64,000 nucleotides of DNA from the NCBI GenBank assembly GCA_002049455.2, contig KV918794.1, positions 310,001 through 374,000 on the forward strand. The letters are read 5' to 3'. Shown here piece after piece: positions 43,291-53,470 of this stretch (its first letter is position 1; every line of letters begins with the position of its first letter). Source of the DNA: Porphyra umbilicalis. Lineage: Eukaryota; Rhodophyta; Bangiophyceae; Bangiales; Bangiaceae. The notes beneath the pieces were generated by a model, which was given only the letters and a program-made list of their open reading frames with translations, ran no database searches and was not told the DNA's origin. The position numbers were made by a program, and so were the translations under genes.

Positions 43291-46200
43291 ATGAGCAGCG
43301 TCAAGCGCGGGCGCACGGGGCCTCCACGGTCCCCGTCGACGCCTGCGCGGCCTGCAAAGAGCAGCCGCCTCGCCACGGCTGGCGCCTCGCCGTCGCCGTC
43401 GACGCCCGGCGGCGGCGGTGGCGGTGGCGCTTCATCGATAGGAGCTGGTGCCGAGACACCGCCGTCGATGCCGTCACCACTACCGTTGAGCGAGGCCGCG
43501 GACGCCATGGAGGTCGACGCGTCCGCCGCCAGGGGAGACGGCGACGTGCCCGCCGTGGACCCGGCCGCCGCCTCCCCAGTGATTGCTGCGGCCATGGAGG
43601 GGCTGGGGGGCGGGGGGCTCGGTGCTGGAGGAGAAGCAGAAATGTACGTCAGCTGGTGGGCTTGCCTATCTGCCTGTGTGTGCATGATTGCCCGCTGCTG
43701 GGGCGGGCGGCTCGCCGCTCGGTGTAGGCGCCATGTGGTATGCATTTTGCGGGGGAGGCGTCTACTCCCCACGTGCCCGCCTGCTGTTTTATCCGATGCT
43801 CGTGTTGCCTGAATGCAATTGCTGACGCGTCCGTTGCTATCTTCCGCTTGTGTGGCCCGCATGCGCTTGGGTTTTTGTTCACTGCTCGCTTGACGTGCCC
43901 CTGGTCCCCTTTGCGTGGTCCCACTCCTCGCAGAAAAGCGTTGCTAGTCCAACGTGCAGCACTAGCCGCGTCGGCGACCGATTCTGCCGCCAGGCAAGTG
44001 GCCCTGGTCGGACAAGCGACCGCCCTGGCCAGCCGCACGACCTCGGCCAACGCCACTGCTGCCGCATCGGTCTATGCCCTGTCCTCGGCGCGGCAGGACC
44101 TGGCCCTCTCCCTCGCACGGGCGGGTGGGGAGCTCGACGCCGCTGCCGGGGACGACGAGGCAACGCCCTTTTCCACCGCCGCCGTCGTCATGCGCGGCGA
44201 CGCGTCCATGGCGGAAGCCGCCGAGGCGACCGCCGCCGCCGTGCGGCGCCTCCTTGGTGGCGTCGTGGCCGCCATCCGGTCGTCGGCGGGGGGCGACCGG
44301 CGGCGGCCGCCACCATCGCCAACCGCTGTCGCGACGGCGGCTGAGGTGCTCGCGTCGCGGCTGCGCGACGCCGAGGACCACGCAGAGATGCTCACGGGCG
44401 CGGATGAGGTGCTCCGCTCCAACGTGGAGGCGGCGGTGGAGGATGCAGACAGCACCGCGTCGGAGCTGGCGCTCCGGCGCAACCAGATTGTCAAGCTGGC
44501 GCTCGCCCTGGGGGGAGCTGCACCGGGCGCCGCGGGGAAGGGGGTGCCGGGGGGGAGGGGGAGCGCTCCGCGGCCGCAGGAGGCGTCGCCGCGCCGGCCG
44601 GCGCCGTTAAGGCGGCGGGTGGGGGTACCGCCGACGCGGCCGTCGCCGCGGGAGATGGGGACCCCGGGGGGGGCGCCCCCGCCGCCGCCGCGGACGGTGC
44701 CGCTAGCGGGTCGGTCGCTGGCGCTTTGGCCGGTACCCCCGCCGGTGCTCAGGCCGACACCGCGGCTGGTGGCGGTGCTGGCGGCCCGCCCCCGGCCGAC
44801 GCGTCCTTAGCCGCCCGGTTGGCCGCCGTCGAGGTGTCCAACAAGGACCTCCGCGCGGCCGCTGCAGCGCGGTTGGCGGAACTCGGCGCCGCCTTGGAGG
44901 CCACCCGCTCCCTCGCCGTCGCCGCTGAACGCACTGCCGCCAGCCGCGACAAGCTGCAGTCGACCGAGGTCCTCGGTGCGGGCCTGTACCAGGCCATGGA
45001 GGAGTCGTTGACGGGCCTGGCGCTTGCCCAACGCGAGTGGGAAACCTCCCGCGAGTCGGCCATCGCTGCGCGGCGGACGGCGGCGGAGGCGGCGGCGGCA
45101 GAGTTGGCGGAACTCCGTTCGTCCACGGCGACGCGGGCGGCGTCGCTGTCCAAAGCATTAACGGACGCACTGAAGGGGGCCGAGGCGGCTAAAGCCGCGC
45201 GGGATCGGTTGAACTTGACGTATGAGGCGCGCAAGTTGGAGGTGGGCGCTGACCGGGGCGCTGCCGATACGGGAGTGGTGTTGGCACGAGCAACAGAGCG
45301 GCAGGTACGTGCGTGCGGCGGGCAGGGCGGGCGGCCCGGCTGAGCGGGTGCCGGGTGATGCTTACTTGGCGGATGGGGGGTGCACCAGTAGCCCGCGATT
45401 CCGTGCGTAGCGAGGCGTCCTGGGGCGCTGGTCGGGTGATGCGGACTAACTGACTTGTCTATCTGTCATCGGCTGCGCCTCTCGCTGCTCCTCGATTGTG
45501 TATTGACTCGCGTCTGTCTCGCTGGCCGTCGCTGCTCTCCCAATTGCGGTCCGCCGCACTGTCGTGCCGGTTTTCCAACAGACGACGCTGCAAGCAGAGG
45601 TCACCAAGCTGACCGCCCGCCTGGCAGAGCGGCAACAGCTTTGCGAAGCGGCAGAAGCCAAACTTGCTGCCGAAGAATTGGTGCGTGTTGTGTGCTGCTC
45701 TGAAGGGTGCCTCTACCAGGTTGGGTGTGGGTCCCCGGCGACTTGTGTGCTGCTTCCACACGCCTGCTCGCCCCATGCAGTGTGCTCACGCCAATCCCTT
45801 TTTGCCTCGTTCCATGTGGTTGTTCCCGTGCCCAATGCCATATTGTTTTCCTTCCTTGCCACTCAAAACCAGGACACGTCGGAGGAGGTACAAGTGCGCC
45901 TGCGCCGAGACCTGGACGCGGCCAAATCGGCATCCGACTCGCTCATCTCTGAAGTTGAGGCCCTCTCCGCCACCCTCTCCACCGTCGAAGCGCACAACGC
46001 CACGCTCTCGGAGCGCCTCTCTGTCAAAGAGTCTACCCTCTCCTCGGTCATGTCGGACCGCCTCAAGCAGCGCCAGGCGGTCACGGCCATCACCGCCGAG
46101 CAAGCGTCGCTCGCGTCGGCCGTCGACGCGTCTGCCGCCCGCCTCGCGGGCGTGTCGGCGTCCATCGCGGCGGCGCGCAAAGCCGCCGCCGACGCTGCCG

Positions 46201-46996
46201 CCGCCGCCGCGCGGTCGTCTGCCGACGGCGCGGCGGCGACGGCGGCCGGCCGCGCCGCCACCGCCGCCGCCGACGCGGACGTGGCGACCGCCCGCGCGGC
46301 GGCAGCGGAACGGGAGGAGCTGCGGCGTTCCCGCGACGCGGCAGCGTCGCGCGCCGACGCAGCGTCGGCCGCCGTTGTCGCGGCCGCCGCGTCGCGGCGG
46401 CGGGCAGAGGAGGCGCTCGCGGCGGCGACCGCGCGGGTGTCGGCGTTGGAGGCGGCCGCCGCGGGGGGGGGGTCGCCGCGGGGGGGGGCGCGTCCGCCGC
46501 CGCGAGCGCCTCGTCCGGGGCGGCGGGCAAGGGCAGCGACTCGGCGGCCGACGCGGCTGGCGGCGCCGCGGGGAGCCCTGCCGCCGGCGGCCGGCGGCCT
46601 GGCTCCGCCTCCCCGCGGTCGCCGAGCCGGCGGCGGGGCGGTGGCGGCGGGTCGGTGTCGCCCACGCGGTCCCCCGCAGGTGCGGCGGGCGCGTCTGGCG
46701 GCCGCGACCGCGAACGTGACCGGCGGGGCGGGCGGGAGCGGGAGCGGGAGCGGGCGCGCGGGCGTGCGGCGTCGCCGCCCCTATCCCGGACCAAGCGAGA
46801 GGAGCTCATTGCCGACCTCCGTCGCAAGCTCCACTGCTCGGTCGTCACAACCGCCCCGAAGTCGGTCGTCCTCCTCCGCTGCGGGCACCTCTTCTCCCAA
46901 CAGTGTGTGTCGGAGCTCATTGCGGGGCGCAACCGCAAGTGCCCGCTGTGCAAGACCAAATTCGGCCACGACGACGTGCGGGGGGTGTCTTTGTAA
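43291..46996 (+). CDS. BRE1: BRE1-like RING protein (H2B ubiquitin ligase family) with degenerate RING
   Basis: Exons: 43291-43643, 43934-45304, 45582-45680, 45873-46996; donors GTACGT, GTACGT, GTGCGT, and phases fit. The product is a long, Ala-rich coiled-coil protein (for example LRAAAAARLAELGAALEATRSL and TTLQAEVTKLTARLAERQQL) ending in a C-terminal RING with the BRE1/HUB tail (RKCPLCKTKFGHDDVRGVSL). BRE1/RNF20/HUB ligases monoubiquitinate histone H2B in transcribed chromatin. Two RING ligands of zinc site I differ: the second Cys is Val (46844-46846) and the fifth is Ser (46895-46897), while site II is complete. The coding frame also changes at G-rich runs in exon 2 (about 44541-44565) and exon 4 (46463-46488), so the single-frame sequence is interrupted as given. 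Confidence 0.8.
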
Positions 46997-47343
46997 AGAA
47001 ACGGGCGGCGGCTTGCGCCACTGGACTCGTGCACCGTGTTGAGCCCCGGGGTGAGGGGCTGCCCAGGGAGGGACGACGCGGCCGCCTCGAACCGTTGCCG
47101 GTGGGCACCGCCAGCAGACCGGCACAGGTGGGGCACACCGCAATGCACAGAAACAAGCGCAAGAACGGGAAACAGAAAATTACCACCTCCCTCGACCTCC
47201 GACACCGCAACGCACGCGCACCAGGCGGTCCCGTCGCGCCCAGCGCGCCATCGTGGCCGTGTCCATCCCGCCTGTCAACCCCCCCTTTCTTCCGCCGCCA
47301 ACGCACCGCCCAACGCCCGATGCACGACGGCGGCCGCCACGCC
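46997..47343. other. Convergent 3' intergenic region
   Basis: About 350 bp between the stop of the BRE1-like gene and the stop of the Rsa3-like gene. Both 3' ends must lie here. No gene seen. Confidence 0.4.
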
Positions 47344-48118
47344 TTAGCAGGGCAGCTTGGCAAACACGTCCACGCCTGCCTCGAGGGCGCCCATCAACAC
47401 GCCCACCCGGCGGCTGTCGACGCCCTCGCCGACGCGGAGTTCCTCCAGCTCGGCCCCAAAGCGGCCGACCAAATCCCGCATGTACGCGTCGCGAAAGGAG
47501 CGCACGGGGGGCGGCGCGTCCGCCGCCGCCGCCCCGTCGCCGCCACCATTGGCGGTACCACCGTTGGCGTCGCCCCCCGCCGCCTCGGCCGCCGCCGCCT
47601 CGTCGCCGTCCGCGTCCTCCTCCATCACCGCCGCGGCGGCGACCGCCGACGCGCCACCGACGGCCGCGTCGACGGCGGCGGCGGCGGCGCGGCTCGCGCG
47701 GGCGACGCGCGGCCATGCGCCGCCGCCGCCCGCGGCCGCCGCACCCGCGCGGCCGAGCGCCGCCGCGGCCGCGGCCGCCCCCGGCACGCGGGCGAGGTCC
47801 GCGACCGCAGCGGCGGCAACGGCCGCCTCCTCCACCTCCCCACCGTCGGCGCCGACGCCCGTGCCGAGGGAGGTGTGGACGCCGCAGAGGGCGGCGGCGG
47901 CGGCGGCGGCGAGGCCGTCGACGAGCGCGGCCGCGTCGTCGGGGGGGAGCGCCCGCAGCGTGGAAGTAGGGGGGAGGAGGGTGCCGGCGGCGGATGCGTC
48001 GAGGAGAGACGCGAGCGTCGTCGAACGGCTGATGGGGGAGAGAGCCGGGGGGGGGGGGGGGGGGGGCAGAAGTCGATGGGGGAGGCGGCGACCGATGGCG
48101 TTTGCGGGTCGACGGCAT
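47344..48118 (-). CDS. Rsa3-like ribosome-assembly protein
   Basis: The last ~50 residues match the Rsa3 C-terminal domain pattern: YMRDLVGRFGAELEELRVGE, then VGVLMGALEAGVDVFAKLP, compare YMKxxTREFxxDLDxLR ... LLVxALxQGxxxF. Rsa3 helps early 60S subunit assembly in the nucleolus of yeast. The rest is Ala/Gly/Asp-rich with one helical block (TLRALPPDDAAALVDGLAAAA). The start chosen is ATG 48118 (MPSTRKRHRSPPP), a basic nucleolar-type N-terminus; it lies in a different frame from the main body, with the change at a 20-G run on the plus strand (48047-48066). An in-frame ATG upstream near 48342 is the alternative if the run length is right. The gene is convergent with the BRE1-like gene. Confidence 0.6.
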
Positions 48119-48560
48119 GGTGGAGAAGCTCCTTTGGACAAGAGGGTGCAAGGGGCGGTGATCAGGGCGTATGTGGTACAGGGAAGGGGGTGGTAGTGGA
48201 GAGGGGAGATGTGGCAAGCTACGCCGCGGGTTGATGGAGAGGAGCGCGCGGGTTGCACGCGCTGCGATGGTGTTTCGCGGCGCAGCGGCGGAGGACGATC
48301 GAGCCGCCGACGGTGGCGCCACCGTCGGCGGCTCGAGGCCATGGCCCAGACCCTACTGCGTTGATCCGCACAGTTAAAAAACAATGTACCGTCAGCAATA
48401 CTGCGAGCCGCTGTTTAAGTACTACCCTTAGCAGCACTGTGTAGTTTAACCCATGCGAAGACTGCGCCTGCCGACGCTACGAGCACACAAGACCCCATGC
48501 ACTCAACGCCCGCTTGCCCTACGCGCGCCCCGTCCACACGGCCCCCACCGCCCCCTCAGC
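48119..48560. other. Gap between the Rsa3-like promoter and the CstF-64 3' end
   Basis: It holds the promoter of the Rsa3-like gene and the 3' end of the CstF-64 gene, both read from the minus strand. Its notable content is the 38-bp palindrome at 48298-48335. Confidence 0.4.
48298..48335. repeat. Perfect 38-bp palindrome without spacer
   Basis: TCGAGCCGCCGACGGTGGC is followed directly by its exact reverse complement. It lies about 180 bp upstream of the Rsa3-like start and downstream of CstF-64. It can form a cruciform in DNA or a hairpin in RNA, and may be a terminator-like or regulatory structure, or a fold-back element end. Confidence 0.95.
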
Positions 48561-49961
48561 CTACCCTCCTCCCACCCCAAACTGCAGGGCCAGCGTCTGC
48601 AGCTGCACAATTTGTTGCCGCTGCTCGGCGGGCAGTTCGGCCAGCTGCTCGGGCGTCACGGACATGACCGTCGCCAGCTGCTCAATGAGCTGCGGCCCCG
48701 CCTCGCCCACCCCCGCCGCCACCGCCGCCTGCATCAGCGCTTCGAGGCCCTGCGGTTGTCCCCCGCCACCGCCGCCGGGGCCACCCGGCGGGGGCGCCCC
48801 CCCCGGCGGCAGCACCCCTCCGGGCGGGCCGCTGCCCGGTGGCTGCGGCGGCGGCGCGCCCGGCGGGTGGCCGCGCGGCAGCGGCGGCCGCTGGTGTTGG
48901 ATGGGTGGCGGGGGGAGGAGGGTCTTGGGCGCCGGCGGCCGCTGCATGTCGACGCCCCCGGGGGGGGCGTCGGCGGGGCCCCCACCAAAGGTGCCCCGCA
49001 GCGGCACGCCCGCCGACGGCGGCGGCGGCACGCCAGGCATACCTGGGCCGGCGGTCGAGATGCCCCCGCCGCCACCGGCCATGCCCGGCGGGAGTGCCCC
49101 CGGTGCGCCGCCATACGCCGCCATGACGCCGGGCAGGGGCGACTGGCCTGCGGCACCGACGCCCGGCGGCGGGCCGGCCGGCGGTCCGCCGGGCGGCCCG
49201 CCGACGGCCGGTGGGGGGGGCGCCGCCGCCGCGCCCGCCGCCGACGGCAGCGGCGGCGGTTGGATGAGGCCGAGCATGATCTGCGCTTGCAACAGCGCGC
49301 GGCCGAGGTCGGGGTTGCCGAGCAGCAGCGTCCGCACCGCGTCCGCGTCGGCCGCAATCGCCGCCTTGAGTTGCAGCATGACCGCGTGGATTTCGGCAAG
49401 GGACATGCCCTCCACGCTCATGGCGCCGCCGCCCATGGGGCCGCCACCCATGGACAGGGGGGCGCCCCCGCCGACGCCGCCGCCGCCGCCGCCGCCGTCA
49501 CGGCCGCCGCCCCCACGTCGATAGCCGTCGCCGTCGCCGTCCCGCACACCCCACCCGTCTCGGTGGTCCCCGCCCCCACGGCCTCCGTCCCGGTCACCAT
49601 CCCGGTCGCCGCCCCGGCCGTCTCTGTCGCCGCCTCGGCCGTCCCGGTCGCCCCGGCCGTGGTCGCCGCCGCCCCCTCCCCCACCGCCGCCCCGTGGCGG
49701 GGCGCTCTTGTCCGCAATGTCCACCCGCACCGGCCGGCCATTGACGTCGACGCCGTTGAGGTTGCGGAGGGCGGACATGGCCGTCTCTGGGTCAGAGTAC
49801 TCGCAAAAGCCATACCCCTTAGGTTTGCCGGTTGTTTGGTCATACACCAGTCGGAAGGTGACGACGGTGCCCACCTGCGCAAATGTGTCGCGCAGCTGCT
49901 CCTCGGTCGTGTCGTACGAGATGTTGCCGACAAAGACGGTTGACTTGCCGCGGCGGGACAT
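48561..49961 (-). CDS. CSTF2: CstF-64-like mRNA 3'-end cleavage stimulation factor subunit 2
   Basis: The single-exon 466-residue protein starts at ATG 49961 ([15 protein letters not shown]). Residues ~8-85 are an RRM with RNP2 VFVGNI and RNP1 KGYGFCEY. An RG/DG-rich linker follows, then the CstF-64 hinge ([36 protein letters not shown]), a long Pro/Gly-rich region, and the C-terminal three-helix domain ([35 protein letters not shown]). In the known complex the RRM binds the GU-rich downstream element, the hinge binds CstF-77 and the C-terminal domain binds Pcf11-type factors; it acts in the nucleus in polyadenylation. All three signature parts are present, so the call is firm. It shares a promoter region with COX19. 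Confidence 0.94.
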   Translation of the reverse strand: MSRRGKSTVFVGNISYDTTEEQLRDTFAQVGTVVTFRLVYDQTTGKPKGYGFCEYSDPETAMSALRNLNGVDVNGRPVRVDIADKSAPPRGGGGGGGGGDHGRGDRDGRGGDRDGRGGDRDGDRDGGRGGGDHRDGWGVRDGDGDGYRRGGGGRDGGGGGGGVGGGAPLSMGGGPMGGGAMSVEGMSLAEIHAVMLQLKAAIAADADAVRTLLLGNPDLGRALLQAQIMLGLIQPPPLPSAAGAAAAPPPPAVGGPPGGPPAGPPPGVGAAGQSPLPGVMAAYGGAPGALPPGMAGGGGGISTAGPGMPGVPPPPSAGVPLRGTFGGGPADAPPGGVDMQRPPAPKTLLPPPPIQHQRPPLPRGHPPGAPPPQPPGSGPPGGVLPPGGAPPPGGPGGGGGGQPQGLEALMQAAVAAGVGEAGPQLIEQLATVMSVTPEQLAELPAEQRQQIVQLQTLALQFGVGGG

Positions 49962-50324
49962 GGTGACAGGTGTCGATGACAGGGCGCGGAGTGTGCGTGG
50001 AACAAAGAAACCAGTAATCGCAACAGCTTCCGGACAACACAAGAGATGTGGGAAGTGGAGCAAGACACGGGGACGAGCAGTGGGGTGGGTCCAGTCGACT
50101 TGCCGTGGCCGCGCATGCGCCGTCGCGCGGGAAAACAGCAGAACCAACCAAATATTGAAGGGCTGGCCAGGTATTTGGTTCAAATTGCGCCACGGGCAGT
50201 GCCATGTGTTCGTCGTGGAACCGAAGGCTGGGTCGCGGCCGCTGATGAATGCCACCTGGCCGACCTTCTTCCTGGAGCCCCTGTCGGCTGCTGACGCACG
50301 CCTTTGGCACCGCTATTGTCAACC
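49962..50324. promoter_or_regulatory. Bidirectional promoter of CSTF2 and COX19
   Basis: Only 363 bp separate the two divergent start codons. It holds a perfect GCGCATGCGC palindrome (50111-50120, like animal NRF-1 sites) and an E2F-consensus site GCGCGGGAAAA (50125-50135). Both are matches to known consensus words; function is inference. An E2F gene is present in this same window. Confidence 0.5.
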
Positions 50325-50933
50325 ATGACAACGTCAACGACTTTGTCCGGTCGCAACATCTCCCCGCGTGCCCCCGAACGCGGCAGCTTCCCCCTCGATC
50401 ACCTCGGCGAGTGCAAGGAGTTTGCGCGCGCCTACCTCAACTGCATGAAGGAGAATGCCAACCTAACGACCAAGTGCCGGCCACTGGCGCGGCACTTCCT
50501 GGCCTGCAGAATGGAAACGTATGTACCCCAGCAGGGCCTACTATGAGTGCGCTGACCTTTCGTTGCTTGCCGACGAGCTTGAGGTGTGATGACCCTGTCT
50601 CTGCTTCCGCCCGAGGCGGTACACACGCTGGGCGCCGCTCTCAGCGGGTGGATCCTGATCTTGTCGCTTTGTTTTCTTGCCCTAAACTGCGTTTCTTCAA
50701 CCCTCCCTTCGCCCCCCCCCCGGACTCGTTCATGCACTGCTCACCTCCACCCCCTTCCCCTCTATTGGCATGCCATCTCGGTAATAGCGGATTGATGGCC
50801 CACGAGGAATGGAGCTCCCTGGGCTTCCATGAAGATGATGACGTGGTGCCTATTGCAGACGAGCCCACGACCCGACGGGAAGCTGCCGGTTTCGTCGCTG
50901 GCGTACGCTTCCCGGAGGAGCGCCGCCGACGGA

Positions 50934-50998
<65 letters not shown>

Positions 50999-51025
50999 CA
51001 GCCGCCGCCGTCCCCCGTCGACTAG
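50325..51025 (+). CDS. COX19: COX19 cytochrome c oxidase assembly factor with a C-terminal polyglutamine tail
   Basis: Exons 50325-50518 and 50788-51025 (donor GTATGT, acceptor AATAG) give 143 residues. The core RGSFPLDHLGECKEFARAYL ... KCRPLARHFLACRMET carries both CX9C motifs of the CHCH fold and the family signature PLDHLGEC, and after the splice GLMAHEEWSSLGF matches the conserved C-terminal block. COX19 works in the mitochondrial intermembrane space with Cox17/Cox11 in copper delivery to cytochrome oxidase, and its disulfides are made by Mia40. The family usually ends soon after this point; here ~60 residues are added, ending with RRRRR and 22 glutamines. The stop overlaps the POLR3K stop. 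Confidence 0.93.
50936..51001 (+). repeat. CAG/CAA microsatellite encoding 22 glutamines
   Basis: CAA, then eighteen CAG codons broken only near the 3' end by CAA codons, all in the COX19 frame, just before PPPSPVD and the stop. Such near-pure CAG tracts change length readily. Confidence 0.97.
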
Positions 51026-51375
51026 TTCTCCTTCCACTGGTACTTGCATGTACAACACCGGTAAAAGGTGCTCATCGGCTCGTCTGCGCTCCGCGTTTGC
51101 ATTTGGAAAAAAAAGGCGTCGCCCGCCCCGCACTTGGGACACATCGTCTGCGTCTTGTCTGCCAGCGCCCACGCATCCTCCCCGCCGAGCACGTCATCGA
51201 CGACCTTGCGGGGTAGGCGGGAGACAGACTTGGTCAGGCGGCGGTCCCCGACGCCGTGGATGTAAGCGCACGTGCGGCAAAAGAAGCGAAGACAACCCGC
51301 CGCATTAACGTCGCCGAGGTGGGTGGGTGCTCGCTCCAGGAGGAGGAGGTTGGCGCAAGCTGGGCAGAAGAGCAT
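51022..51375 (-). CDS. POLR3K: RNA polymerase III subunit C11 (POLR3K/RPC10)
   Basis: The 117-residue single-exon protein starts at ATG 51375. The N-terminal zinc ribbon (FCPACANLL ... FFCRTCAYIHGV) is followed by KVVDDVLGGEDAWALAD and the C-terminal TFIIS-like ribbon (MCPKCGAGDAFFFQMQ, TRSADEPMSTFYRCCTCKYQW). The QxRSADEPM hairpin, whose Asp-Glu pair drives RNA cleavage in RPC11, is intact. It is needed for termination and 3' RNA cleavage by Pol III in the nucleus. There is a small insertion between the first two Cys pairs relative to human. It converges on COX19: the two stop codons share the four bases CTAG at 51022-51025. Confidence 0.95.
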   Translation of the reverse strand: MLFCPACANLLLLERAPTHLGDVNAAGCLRFFCRTCAYIHGVGDRRLTKSVSRLPRKVVDDVLGGEDAWALADKTQTMCPKCGAGDAFFFQMQTRSADEPMSTFYRCCTCKYQWKEN

Positions 51376-52053
51376 GACGACAGCGAAGCGGCGACGGGCG
51401 GGGAACCAAGGGTGAGGCCCAGAGTAGTGGTGAGACAAGGCACGAATGACGCTGTGCGAGAGGCCAGGGGAAAACACAGCTGATGGATTGAGGGGAAGGG
51501 AGTAAGCAAGGGAGAAATGTTTGTCGCACAGGGTCGCGGAGCGTAGTAGAAGACAGATGCAGTCGTAAGCGTTGACCGCAGGAAGCCGACGTCGCTCCGA
51601 TATGCGTCGACGGTGCCCGTGCGGGCCTCGTTTGAGGAGAACGAATGTAATTTCCTTTGGGTTAAGTTGACACAGATCAAGTCGGGGGACGGACAACAAT
51701 ACAGTTGGACGTGAGCTCGAGACACTCGAGTCACGAGCAGCTGTGCAACAACCTTCTTTTCTCTCTTCCAGGGAGGGACCGACGCATGTATACCACGCAA
51801 CCCAATGCGACTTCTGGCATGGAGAGAAGGAAAGGATACCGTCTTATAGGGCAGAAGAACGGAGGAGCATTGAAGTGCCCCACGAGTATGCCCTTACTCG
51901 CAGGGGGTAATGCTGCAAGGCTGCAGTGAGCTAAAGTACAAAGGCAGGCAACCATGGGGGACCCGATCAAGGCCAGCCCTTGCCCCCTCTGCCCACTTCC
52001 CCCCTCCCAAAAAGAAATAAACGAGCCAGCACACACGAAGGTCAGCAAAGGGC
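51376..52053. other. Gap between the POLR3K promoter and the thioredoxin 3' end
   Basis: It holds the POLR3K promoter and the 3' end of the thioredoxin gene, both on the minus strand. No other gene or clear repeat seen. Confidence 0.4.
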
Positions 52054-53470
52054 TTATGCCTTCAGCTCCGGCAGGTGCGTCTCGACGTACTCAACGAGCT
52101 TGGCCTTGCCCATCGCGCCTTCCTGGATGTTGAGCACCTCCCCGGCCTTGACGACCATGAACGTGGGCAGGCCGTGCACCTTGTATTTCTTGACTGCAAC
52201 GTGTGATCAGGGCAGACAAGAGTAATGAGAAGAGTACTCAAGTGACGAGAAGGGTACAAAACCAACCGCAGTTCAAGTAGCGTGGTCGTCAGTCAGCTGC
52301 AATCCCAGCCTTACCAGAAGTGCGACAGCAGTTGCATGGCAGCGGAACCACCGACGGATGGGGAGAGCCTCACAACGCAAGTAGAAGGAATGGAGTCACC
52401 CAGGCCACGCCAGCAACAAGAGGTCATGGACAGACGATGAGGGCAAGCAGGACATACCGAATGCCGGGTACTGCTCAGTGTCAATCTTCACCACTTTGAG
52501 CTTGCCTGCCAAGTCCGTCGCCAGCAGGTCCATCCTATGGCAGAAACCAAAGCGTTTCAACGGCAGGATCCACAGGGAGCAGGAAGAAAAAGGACAAGGG
52601 ACCCTCAGCGAGTCGGCGATGGAAACGTCAGCGCACGATCAGCAATCGCACCAGGACGCAAGCACGCGCTAAAAACAGCACAAAGCAGAACTTGCAAGAA
52701 AATGGGCGCAAACGTACAGAGGAGCCACCAGTTTGCACGGCCCGCACCACTCGGCGTACATGTCCACAAGGACAGGCACATCCTGCAGCAAAAAAAAAAA
52801 GAAGAGAGTGGCAGCGGCAGTCACCGGCGGAAGCATCATACAAATGTGTCAGTTCCGGTGTCGTGAACCGAGTCCCTCATCACACGCAACTTGATAGTAC
52901 GGCGCCCCCAAGCAAGCACGGGCAACCCATGGAGCAGTGGCATGCCATCTAGAGCAATCCGCCACAGCCAGCACCAAGGTCGACGGGCCCAGGCCGCGTA
53001 CGAGCAGGCTGCCACGCCCGAGGCAATGGAGATCGTGCGTCTGGCATCCACACCCAATCGGCACTCCGAGGCGCCTGACAAGTTGACCCATCGCCGCGAT
53101 GCAATCGCACGCCCGTACGCCACCCGCACACTGCACCGCCAAAGGCGCCGGCGCCCCGACCGCCTCGCACACACGCGCTTCCAATGGGCCCTCACCAACA
53201 GACGCCGCTGCCCGCTGGCACCACCAACCCACAATGCCCCTGCATTACGGCAAAACGTACCGACTGCATCACCTCCGCGTCAAAGGAGTCGGCGGTCACG
53301 TCCACGGGCTTGGCCGCGGCCGTCACGGTCACGCGGCCGGCTCGCACCCGACGCGCGGGGCGGCGCACGGCTGGCGCGCCGGTCCGGAGTGCCCGCGTTG
53401 TACAAACCGCTCTGGCAGCGGGCGTCCACGAGCACCCTGGAGCCGCGACGGTCGGCACAAAGGCGGCCAT
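52054..53470 (-). CDS. TRX-y: Plastid thioredoxin, y-type
   Basis: The four exons 53470-53261, 52782-52718, 52534-52458 and 52193-52054 (donors GTACGT, GTACGT, GTATGT) close exactly to 163 residues. Residues 1 to ~55 are Ala/Arg/Thr-rich with no acidic residue, as in a plastid transit peptide. The mature part is a full thioredoxin fold: [31 protein letters not shown] with the WCGPC active site, [11 protein letters not shown], the cis-proline loop GLPTFMVV, and a final helix. KIDTE-x-YP is a mark of y-type thioredoxins, which reduce plastid peroxiredoxins and similar antioxidant targets using ferredoxin-thioredoxin reductase. The m-type is the alternative. It is divergent to the formate dehydrogenase gene. 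Confidence 0.93.

Noticed and set aside
46090-47205. Minus-strand frame of 371 codons over the BRE1-like gene
   Set aside because: Antisense shadow rich in Pro/Arg; the plus strand has the spliced, conserved gene.
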